Shown here: positions 55,521-64,000 of the stretch, in pieces
Layout of the letters: each line of letters opens with the position of its first letter
How positions within the stretch are numbered: position 1 is the stretch's first letter
DNA from: Coenobita brevimanus
Taxonomy: Eukaryota; Arthropoda; Malacostraca; Decapoda; Coenobitidae
DNA: 64,000 bases
Direction: 5' to 3'
Assembly: GCA_032717465.1 (NCBI GenBank)
Contig: CM064670.1
Span: 13,422,431-13,486,430 of the forward strand
The notes under the pieces: model-generated
Told to the model about the DNA's origin: nothing
The model's input: only the letters and a program-made list of their open reading frames with translations
The model's database searches: none
Position numbers and translations under genes: made by a program

Positions 55521-56966
55521 AATAACTCTCTTTACATAAAAGGGAATGCTTAAATCAGTTAGAATTCCAGATGGCCGAAAGATACCAGAGCTGCTGAGAG
55601 TGGTCGGATCCTCCCTTTGCGGCGACCATAACTCGGCCTCCTGTAAGGTCTCCAAAAGTGTTTAGAACATATCAGATCTGACACCACCCCCTTCTCCCCC
55701 ACCCGCACCAAGCTATGGGACCACACTGAGTACAACCGGCCCTTGATCGCATTTTCAAGGTTGGCCACCAATGATGTATGATATTACACCTATCAAATTT
55801 TTTTCATTTTATTCCAGCAGCCCTCAAATGGACTGAGGCATGATGAGTTTTCTGCTCACTCTAATGCCTGTATACTGGTATTCCTCTCTCTCTCTCTCTC
55901 TATGCAGCACATGACCTAACACCTCATGCATCCTAAGTGCATGCAGCAATATGATCTAACACTCCAGGCGATACACGATGTTTACTCTTTGGTTCCTGGG
56001 TAAGAAATACACTCCACTTCATCCAGCACCACCACTGAAGCATCCCTAAACCATGACACTGTCAGAATGTTTGAGAGTCTTAACAGTGATCCACAACTTA
56101 AAATGACCAACCTCCTTGGTTACAGCACCCTTCCCTGCTTCATCTGATTATATTTAAAGGAAGACTAGCAATAAAACATAACATTACACCACTGTTCTCC
56201 TCTGAAATGATGATATTTATTGGCAAAATCAAAAATCTTATGCTACATTGCATTTGTGGGAAGCTTTACAGCAGATTTTCTTTATGGGATGTAGGCCTAC
56301 AGATCTTTGAACAATACTGAATTAAGCACTGTGACACATCTAGGAGGTAAAGATGTGCTATTTTCACTCAGCTACAGGTCACACTTAACTGTTTCACCAC
56401 TTCACACCTTACCAGGCAGCCTCAGATGCATATGTTTTTCCTCTGCCCGACAAACCTCCGCACGTTTGGGGGAACACGTGAGGTGATGACCGTAGCAGTA
56501 TCAAGCATGCACTCATTAATCTTAACCCTTTTGTTCTTAGCAGCAGATACCTCAACCACATAATTACCAACCTCTAATACTTGTTCTGTGTTGTTAGGGA
56601 TCATTTTACTTGTTCCCACAGGTATTGTAATAAGTCTTAGAAGTGTGAGGAACAGTTTGAACGTTCTACCTATTCTTCCAATTAAATTGTGTTTGCTGAA
56701 ATCTGCACTGAACACTGACATGTCTGTGATGGTGGCAAAGAGTAATACAAGGTAAGATTGAATTTTGCTTTTCTCGAATCAGGAGAACCCCATGATTTTG
56801 AAACTTTTTTGGCTGTTTGATAGATGTTCCTTGTATATTTTCCATATAGTATCAGTCCCCTCAGTATTTTATAGTAAGACTTGCAAGCACTTGAAGTTAG
56901 GTGGCTGATTTCTCAACCAATAGGAAGAAATCCATCAGCAGTATATAACCAGGTTTTCTTATTTAC
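55521..56966. other. SF3B3 intron stretch with no assigned gene
   Basis: It is mostly unique-looking AT-rich DNA, with a (TC)n run at 55886-55902. A minus-strand open frame of 99 codons at 56422-56721 (MSVFSADFSKHNLIGRIGRT...RRFVGQRKNICI) is longer than most chance frames here. I recognise no domain, and it may be part of the nearby piggyBac-derived locus or chance. Confidence 0.35.
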
Positions 56967-57960
56967 ATGGATGAGGGACCCACCATTGCAGGGATTCTAG
57001 ATCTGTTAAAAGAAGACAATGGATTGAATGATGTCATTGGTGTAAGAATTCAACCACCAACAACAAGAATGGAGAGTGATGAGGACTCTGGAGAAGAGAA
57101 ACCTCAACCCAGCGCACCAGATCACCTATCCAGCTATATCATGGCAGAAAAGGTCCCTACAATGAGGATCTACAAACAAAATTTGGAAAATTTTCTGCAA
57201 CAGTCCGTACACTCCTGGATAAACTCTCTGATGACAAAAAGAACCTACCGTATCATATTACATTCAACAACTGTTTCACATCTTTGGAACACTTGTTTGA
57301 ACTGAAACGTCATGGGTATGACGCTACAGGAACAATGAGAGCCAATCGCATCCCTAAACCATGCAAAATCAAGTCGGCAGATGAAATGAAAGAAGAACCA
57401 AGGGGTTCACATTCAATAGCTCAGACTACAAGTGACAGAGACGATGTGACACTGGTGCGCTGGAAGGACAATAACGACATGACAACTGGCTCCACAATTT
57501 ATGGATCTCATCCAGTTGGGCCTGTTGATAGGTATTCTAAAGATGTGGAATGTCATATCCAAGTACAAAGATCATTTGCCATAAGGAAATAAAATGAATA
57601 TATGAGAGGTACAGACTGACCAGATCAACATGTCAATAATTACCGAGCAACAACGCGTGATAAGAAATGGTGGTTTCCAATATTCATCTGGTTGGTAGAC
57701 GTGACAGCATGCAGGCATCAGAAACCGCAGCAGCTTCCTGGATTTTCGTCATTATGTTGTGAACTACTACTTGTCACAATATGGAGTTCAAGGAAAAAGC
57801 ATTGGTCGAAAATCTGCGGCTGCTCCAGGTGTTGATGAGGTCCGGTTTGATCGTCAAGATCATTTTGTTGCACGAAACAACAACAACTCACGTTGTCACT
57901 GTGCCCATTGTGGACCACAATCAGTCTATGGATGCATGAAGTGTGAAAAAGGGCTATAAC
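56967..57960 (+). pseudogene. Decayed piggyBac transposase (PGBD-like)
   Basis: The N-terminus (MDEGPTIAGILDLLKEDNGL, then acidic MESDEDSGEEKPQPS) resembles the start of PGBD-type proteins. After a deletion of most of the catalytic core it continues DDKKNLPYHITFNNCFTSLE, ELKRHGYDATGTMRANRIPK, EMKEEPRGSHS and VRWKDNNDMTTGSTIYGSHP. Further on is NNYRATTRDKKWWFPIFIW. These blocks follow the piggyBac DDE fold from the second catalytic segment to near the end. The Asp expected in the FDNFFT-like block is Asn (FNNCFT). Frame changes near 57215 and 57590 and further stops after 57690 show it is dead. No TTAA-ended terminal repeats were found around it. Confidence 0.65.
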
Positions 57961-58189
57961 CAGAGTGCTTCATAGCATTTCACATGCGGCAGTAGGGAAG
58001 CTTGAAGGTCAATGGGCGATTTGAGAATTATGTCTGGTAAACTATACTTATTTCAGATATTAGTGTATGAAAGCAGGCCATAATCACTTTCACTGTGCTT
58101 TTCAATATTTCTGATAATGTTCTTCCTTGAATTTTGGCTCAATTGTGTCGGTATTACATCCTAATGGTTAAAATTTCGACCATCCTGTA

Positions 58190-58425
58190 CAGTTCATCAT
58201 CATCATCATCACCATCAGTCGTTTGAGTATCCACTGCAGGACCAGCCTACCCCAACCAAAGTTGGGACGATACAGCCAGTGCATCTCTACCAAATGGCTT
58301 ATGTTGTCTGATAGAGATTGTATGTAGGGTGAGAAGTGCTTGTAAGTGTAATTGTAGTGTTGGAGTGGCTTTGGATGTGTGTGTAGTCTGTGAACCAAGT
58401 GTTACAACATGATAAATACCAGACT
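58190..58425 (-). mobile_element. SINE-t, copy 2 (5'-truncated)
   Basis: The minus strand matches 32440-32630 of copy 1 (TTGGTTCACAGACTACACAC, then ACAATCTCTATCAGACAACA, then GTCCTGCAGTGGATACTCAA) and ends in a (GAT)n tail, seen as CATCATCATCATCATCACC at 58197-58215. The tRNA-like heads are missing. Confidence 0.6.
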
Positions 58426-58681
58426 GATTTTATCCTAGTGGTCGAGATCTCAACCAGCATGTATCATTAGTACCAAATAAAATATGGGAAAATGAAATTG
58501 TTTTTTGCTGACTACTACATCATAGTGTACATATGCCAAGAAAACATCAGGATGTGTGCATTTAATTTTTTCCAGAAACAAAAGTGTTAATCAACCTGTG
58601 CACTGAGCTCAATTGTACCTACATTTTCAATTATCCATGCAGTATGCAAGCCTTCTCCTGCCTCATCGCCTTTCCCATTAT

Positions 58682-58779
58682 ATTAATCCATCCATCCATC
58701 CATCATCTAATCCTACGTTGCCCCATGAGGAGCGTAGGAGCCTGGGGCTAGGCAAGTTGGTCCTGGCATTTAAGATGAA
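58682..58779 (-). mobile_element. tRNA-derived SINE family 3, copy 3 (3' end only)
   Basis: (TCCA)n followed by TCATCTAATCCTACGTTGCC and GGGGCTAGGCAAGTTGGTCC, the 3' end of the family in minus orientation. It stops at the TA where Tig-G begins. The rest of the SINE is not found on the far side of Tig-G. Confidence 0.6.
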
Positions 58780-58781
58780 TA

Positions 58782-59911
58782 CAGTAGGATCTCACCAATA
58801 ACGACTTCGACAATAACGTTTTTGGCAATAATGGTAAGTTAGAATAGACACCCAGTTTCTGTAATAACGTTTGGATTCACTCGAATAACGGTTATTTCGC
58901 AAATGCCAAGTTGTTATACTGCAAATATGTCCATAACAAGATGAGGAATGAAACAGACAAACATGAAGATATAAAGAAAATCGCCGAAAATGTGAGCAGT
59001 AGTGAGAAGCAGATGGAGGATCCTCCCATCACCACCTCCCCTGACTCACCCGCCACCATCCCCTCCACCTCCACTAGACCACCTGACTCACAATCTGCCT
59101 CCTCCTCCACCTCCAGAGCCCCACGTGACACCTGCTCCACCTGGCATACCTGCAACCCCCCCAACATAATGACTGTTGCTGCATTTTGGAAGAAATATAA
59201 CATTCAACAGGCCGTAAATTTCTTCGTCAATGCCTGGAATAATACAACACTGGCAACCATTACACATGCCTGGTTGGCACTTCAGCCACAACTCAAGTCT
59301 GCTGAGACAGAGAGAGAGTGGCCATCAGAGTTAATGACTAATTATTGGACTTGTAAATCAGATTTCAAGAAAATACTAGAAACAGTATCACAATCGAGTG
59401 AATGCCCACAATCAGTCACTCATCACCCACTTTCTTTCACAAAGCTAGCCAGCCAAGGAAGAACAACAGAGAAGGGTTGAGTACATGATGATATTGATGG
59501 CACTGGGGACTTTCCCGAAGATTTTGACACCATTGGGTTTGATGAAGTGTTGATGGAAGTGGGTGACCCTGGTGTGAGAGGCAGGAGTGGGGATGAGGCC
59601 AGTGAGGAGTCAGAGGGTACGCTGCAGTAGCTTCCATGCGCAAGCCTCAAAACAATCATCATACCAAACACCTCATAACTCCTTTAAGGTGAGTATTATA
59701 CTACTCATGATGATTTAGTAACAAATCTTATTATTTCAGCTAAAAAAAAAAAGTAATAGATGGGCTCCAGGTGGGAAAATTGGATAAAAGTCTTGGAGTG
59801 GCAGCACCAATAAACTCTTCATACGGGTATTTTAATGTCACACAAATAACATTTTCGCTAATAACGGTGTTTTTCTGGCACCAATAAGACGTTATTGGTG
59901 AGATCCTACTG
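58782..59911 (+). mobile_element. Tigger-like element Tig-G, internally deleted
   Basis: Perfect inverted ends of 20 bp or more (CAGTAGGATCTCACCAATAA) at 58782 and 59911, flanked by TA on both sides. Length is 1130 bp. It retains the 3' part of a transposase gene and nothing of its DNA-binding or catalytic domains. It is one of the few Tigger copies here not lying in a TA array. Confidence 0.8.
58911..59635 (+). pseudogene. C-terminal remnant of a Tigger transposase
   Basis: The open stretch to 59480 holds TVAAFWKKYNIQQAVNFFVN and AWNNTTLATITHAWLALQPQ, the CENP-B-like C-terminal block also seen in Tig-B (FWRNFTVKDAVEFLLQAW). A low-complexity Ser/Thr/Pro region precedes it. After a stop at 59478-59480, an acidic tail (DDIDGTGDFPEDFDTIGFDE) continues to ~59630. 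All three catalytic Asp blocks are absent. Confidence 0.65.
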
Positions 59912-59952
59912 TATTTGGAAAAAAAAAACAATACACAGGGTTTGAGTAAGAT

Positions 59953-62479
59953 CTATCTCTATCTATTGCCAGATGCCTCAATCCCGTTCGGGGTGGCCAC
60001 AAACAAATCGCCTCCATGTCGCCCTGTCCCCCACCATTTCACTGCCCCGCTCCCAACTCATACCCCCCTCTCTCATATACCTCTCCACTCCATCCCTCCA
60101 ACTCATCCTCGGCCTCCCTCTCCCTCTTCCCCCCTCCACCTCACTCACATACACTCTCTTCGTCGGTCTTTCACCCTCCATCCTCTCCACATCGCCAAAC
60201 CACCTCAGTGTATTCCTCCTAACGCTTCCTATCACATCCACATCAACACCACAATGCTCCTTTATATCCTCATTTGTCAGCCTGTCTCTCCATGTGACTC
60301 CACAGGCTCCTCTTAAATAACCCATTTCCACTGCTCTCACTCTTGACTTGTGTCCTTCCAACAAAGTCCAAGCTTCACTTCCATACGTTGGAGTTGGTAA
60401 CACAATACTATCATGCAGTAACTTTTTCACTTCCATGCTCACTCCCCTGTTTCTTATCACTGCTTTCAAGGAACCAGCAACCTTTCTTCCCTGCTGTACC
60501 CTTTCAAGCACTTCACCCTCCAAACCTCCATCCTTACTCATCACACTACCCAAGTACTTAAACGTACTCACATTTTCCAATTCCTCACCATCCAACCTCG
60601 CTGTACATTCACTGACTTCACCTCTCTCAAAGACCATCATTTTACTCTCCCTACATTCACCTTTAGATTCCGTTTCTTACACACTCTCCCAAACTCATCC
60701 ACCAAGCCTTGCAGCTCTCATTCGTCTTCACTCAACAACACAGTATCATCTGCAAATAACAGTACAGGGAGTTTCCAAACACTACCCTCTCTCACCAGGG
60801 CCACTCCAACATCCACTACCCTACCTTGTACATCTTTTATTACCCCATCCATGTACAGATTGAACAACCATGGAGACATGACACATCCCTGTTTCAACCC
60901 AACCTTCAAAGAGAAAAATTCACTCAGTTCACCATCCACACGCACTGCAGCCTTAGCACCATCATACATACTCTTCACAGCATTCAACAACTTCCCATCT
61001 ACTCCATATATTCTTAATACATTCCACAATCCTTGTCTCTCCATCCTGTCATATGCTTTCTCCAAATCCATGAAAGCCGCATACAATGTCTTTCTCTTCT
61101 CTAGAAACTTTTCCACTAAAGATCTAAGAATGAATATCTGATCTACACAACCTCTTCCCTCTCTAAAGCCTCCCTGTTCATCTCCAACTAATTCCTCTGT
61201 TCTTTCTCTAACTCTGTCAATAAGTATCCTACCATACACTTTTCCTATTATACTAAGAAGACAAATGCCCCTATGATTACCACACACTTCTTTTTCCCCT
61301 TTTCCTTTGTACAAGGGAATAATTATACCTGCCTTCCAATCCTCCAGGACTCTACCTTCCTCCCAGGCCATTCTGCACATCTTCCACATCCATTCTACTA
61401 CTATCTATCCCCCATGCTTCAGCATTTCACCACACACTCCATCAGTTCCTGGGGCTTTCCCCAATTTAACTTTCTTCATTGCTTCCACAACTTCTATCCT
61501 ACTGATTTCTTCCTGTCTTCTCACCTATCTCCTTCTCCCAGCCATTCCCCAGCCACTTATACTCGCATTACTTCCATCCTCTATGTTCAACAATTCCTTA
61601 AAGTGTTCTCTCCATCTGCTCACTTTTTCTCCCTTCTCCACTAGTAATCTACATTTTTATCTTTCACTCCCCTGCTAACTTCACTTCCACCCTGTCTTAC
61701 TCTTTTCACCTCTTTCCAGAACATTTTCTTACAGTCCCTCCACTTTACACTCAAGTTCCTTCCAAATTCCTTATCTGCTCTCTTCTTACTCTCTCTTGCT
61801 AATCTTTTCACCTCTCTCTTTCTTTCTACATATAACTCTCTCTTCCGCCTCTCAACTTCTTCCACGCCCCTATTTCTCATCCATTCATTGTATGCTTTCT
61901 TCTTTTGTGCCACAGCCTGTCTCACCTCTTCATTCCACCATGCTGTTCCTTGCACACCCCTCCATCTTCTCTTCATCCCACACACCACATGCTGCAAATA
62001 TTTCTTCTGTGAATATCCTGCAAACACTTTCCACATCCCCCATCTGCTCCAATTCATATTTGCCCAATCGTTCCTCCACTTCTCTCTTATACTCTGCCTT
62101 TTTCTCATCCTCTTGTAACCTTTCCACTCTCCTTACAAATATTCCTTCTTCCCGTCCTTCCCTTCTTCTATTTCTCCATCTTAATTGGATCTTGATTCCG
62201 GCCACCACGAAGTCGTGGTCAGAAAGTCCATTTTCCCAACCTCTATACGCTCTTGCATCCATTACACATTTTCGCATCCTTTTATCCACACACACATAAT
62301 CAATCATTGCCTTCCTTTCATTCAGTTCACCACCCATCCTTCTCATCACTCACCATGTATACCTGAGGATCATTTTGTGCCTGAAGAGGGTATTGGCTAT
62401 CACCAACCCCCTCCCAGCACAAATGTCCACTGATGCACTGCCATTCTCATCTATCTCAGCAGGCACACCCCACTCACCA
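59953..62479 (-). mobile_element. LINE-A copy in the SF3B3 intron, 5'-truncated, with target duplication
   Basis: AGTAAGAT flanks the copy at 59945-59952 and 62480-62487. The 3' end lies at 59953 (TATC-type tail, then TATTGCCAGATGCCTC) and the 5' truncation falls in the endonuclease at 62479. It is in the same orientation as SF3B3 and begins ~320 bp downstream of the 62800-62955 exon. Confidence 0.85.
59978..62475 (-). pseudogene. LINE-A endonuclease-reverse transcriptase, partial
   Basis: Reading from the 5' side: the end of the endonuclease (GEWGVPAEIDENGSASVDIC, 62475-62350; then MMRRMGGELNERKAMIDYVC to ~61930), the basic linker (62108-61641), the RT palm (61389-60718 with IIIPLYKGKGEKEVCGNHRG, AAFMDLEKAYDR, LKQGCVMSPWLF, LLFADDTVLL) and the C-terminus (60640-59978, ending GHPERD). 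Frame changes near 62350, 61950, 61640, 61410 and 60700 separate the pieces. Large blocks stay open, so it is recent compared with LINE-D. Confidence 0.8.
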
Positions 62480-62799
62480 AGTAAGATACTGTACACAAAA
62501 TGAGAAAGCAGTGTGCAGTAGCGGCAAAACCTTCCACTCAACTAAAATGGTCTGAGAAGAACTAACGTGGTACCAGGTGGGATTCATGAGTTCTGCAGAT
62601 AACACTCAATTTCCAGAAGTACAATGGCCCAGTTGAGCTATTCCTTCCTCCTCAATTCCACGAACAGATCATGTAAATAATTGGAAACACATGAGGGCAG
62701 CCTATGATTTTATGCAGATAATGTACCATACTGTGCACCACCCATTGCATGAACTCAATGAAAAAACCCTACCATACAAAAAAGATTCTGTCAACTTAC

Positions 62800-62955
62800 T
62801 GGATCCATCTCAAAGTATACAATCTCTCCGCCAGTGAGTGCAATGACCACCTGACGTTGATTGAGAGCACAGCGCACAATGGTCTTCTTGCCCGGTGCCT
62901 TCCATTCATTCACACGACGATCAGCACGAATGTGGCGGATACCATCTGGATATAC
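62800..62955 (-). CDS. SF3B3: SF3B3 internal exon
   Basis: This 156-nt phase-0 exon encodes [20 protein letters not shown] and [20 protein letters not shown], with [12 protein letters not shown] between. It nearly matches the known sequence in the middle (roughly residue 550 onward) of splicing factor 3b subunit 3, a ~1,200-residue beta-propeller protein. SF3b holds the branch-point region of introns in the U2 snRNP. The acceptor is ACACAG|GTATAT and the donor CCA|GTAAGT, both good. The upstream exon should end in a Gln-type context and was not found before 64000. No stop or damage is seen, so the gene looks functional. Confidence 0.93.
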
Positions 62956-64000
62956 CTGTGTATGAATAACACTGTTAAATACATGAGATGATAATTAGCA
63001 TACAACATTAATTGCACTCCAATTATATATTTTCTTATTTTATTCTTGTTGCAACCAGATAATTTTATTCAGCTTAAGACAGCATGGGTGAAGTAAAGGG
63101 GTTGATGAAGGATATCTATAATCCCTCTAGTGCAAGAAGCATCTCCTATGCTGAACATGATCATCTGGAGACAGCAAGAATCTAGAATATATGTCACCAA
63201 ATTCTGAGGGTGAGTACTGATACAGATGGTAAGGTAATAATTAACTACTGTACTGTACTGTACTGAATATATAAATATTTATTTGGAAAATATGTAAATA
63301 AACAAATAAGTAAATAAACAAATAAATCAATCATCACCATCACCATCACCCCAATTCATACTTACATGTACAATAACAAGATGGAAGTATAACTGTGAGA
63401 AAACTATCATCTACATAAACTTCCCACTATTATGATATGGAAAAAAATATTTCATCTTTCTCACATGCTTTTCTATGCATTTTTCATCCAACCATTTTGA
63501 TCCTAAGCTAATCCAGTAGCTTTATCAGCTTCCAAACCTCTTACCATACACACACATTTACAACAGCTATCTACATTATTCCTGGACTAACATGCCACTT
63601 CACACTTTCAACTTCACTCATATGCACAATTTATACACATCTGATGATGAAGGGTGCCTACATACGGTGGCACTGGGAACCCTGGGAGGAGCAGCTGCAA
63701 CATCTACCTGGAACCCAAACCTCTCCATATTTCCCTGCACCACATCTTGGGATGAGGTGGGGTGTTGTCTACCAAAACAGGGTGCCAAATCCCATCCCTA
63801 CACTGAGTGCATGCACCTCATCTTGGGAAAGACCCTGGTGAGGCGTTGTATACTACAACAGGGGGCCAAATCCATACACAGAAAGTCTATTTTTCTGTAC
63901 CTGTAGAACGGCCACACAGAAACAGTTGGTTACTCGTGATCAATGGGTCTGCTCAGCCAGAAAAATTGGAGTTAGCTTACAAACCAATAACAACAACACA
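62956..64000. other. Upstream SF3B3 intron, no recognised element
   Basis: AT-rich sequence with short ACTGT repeats (63243-63264) and AATAAATA/ATCACC repeats (63285-63350). Around 63650-63905 a ~60-80-bp unit is partly repeated (words CATCTTGGGA and ACAGGGTGCCAAATCC / CAGGGGGCCAAATCC), which leaves a 104-codon open frame with no known domain. I do not call a gene. Confidence 0.45.

Larger units (their letters stand above)
40046..62799 (-). other. SF3B3: SF3B3 intron, 22.75 kb
   Basis: It is bounded by the donor CCA|GTAAGT at 62799 and the acceptor TTGCAG|ACA at 40046, both on the minus strand. Both exons read in phase 0, so splicing restores the frame. The intron is made largely of LINE, Tigger, piggyBac-like and SINE insertions plus CCTAA-type tracts. 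I saw no additional SF3B3 exon in it, and the protein joins without a gap (EMDP|TGQLNEY). Confidence 0.8.

Noticed and set aside
63592..63906. 104-codon frame as a gene or an SF3B3 exon
   Set aside because: Wrong strand for SF3B3, no domain, and it overlaps a local imperfect duplication.

Overview
The window looks like intron-rich, repeat-dense arthropod DNA, most likely from a decapod crustacean. The grounds are long (TA)n arrays, degenerate CCTAA (TTAGG-type) tracts, SINEs and LINEs with short tandem-repeat tails, and many Tigger/pogo-like transposons; the decapod assignment is an inference. The only host gene I can identify is SF3B3, the 130-kDa subunit of the SF3b/U2 snRNP splicing complex. 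It lies on the minus strand as two 156-nt, phase-0 exons (62800-62955 and 39890-40045) separated by a 22.75-kb intron. Earlier exons should lie beyond position 64000. I found no later exon below 39890, so the next intron may also be very long.

Everything else I can explain is mobile DNA. LINE-A (nine copies; apurinic-type endonuclease, FADD reverse transcriptase, GATA-type tail) is probably RTE-like. Copies at 4612-7796, 48488-53534 and 59953-62479 have recognisable target-site duplications (TSDs). Related or different LINEs are LINE-A' (35536-38494), a Jockey/CR1-like copy inside it (35817-37350), LINE-C (41461-45183, with a 2A-type NPGP motif, set in CCTAA tracts) and LINE-D (46647-55080, with a PHD-like finger in its RT). 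DNA transposons include about eleven Tigger/pogo/jerky-type elements with CAGT... ends and TA target duplications. One of them (19375-22482) has an intact 662-codon transposase with all three catalytic Asp residues and a PCNA-binding motif. There are also TTAA-flanked piggyBac-like non-autonomous elements, a decayed piggyBac transposase and a hAT-like element.

Layout. 1-4500: LINE-A and Tigger remnants, a hAT-like element and a truncated 5S-derived SINE. 4.5-10 kb: two copies of Tigger MITE X, the first carrying a LINE-A. 10-16.5 kb: nested Tigger MITEs Y and Z holding a piggyBac-like element and a LINE-A. 16.7-32.6 kb: a chain of Tigger elements, broken LINE-A pieces and SINEs, nearly every junction being a (TA)n array. 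32.6-38.5 kb: a piggyBac-like element with a nested Tigger, then LINE-A' with a nested Jockey-like copy. 39-40 kb: a foldback repeat, a SINE and an SF3B3 exon. 40-62.8 kb: the SF3B3 intron, holding LINE-C and a four-deep nest (Tigger MITE > LINE-D > LINE-A > piggyBac-like). 62.8-64 kb: an SF3B3 exon and unassigned intron.

The clearest functional link between elements is that the 5S-rRNA-derived SINE and LINE-A share their 3' end, which is the expected mark of a SINE mobilised by its partner LINE.
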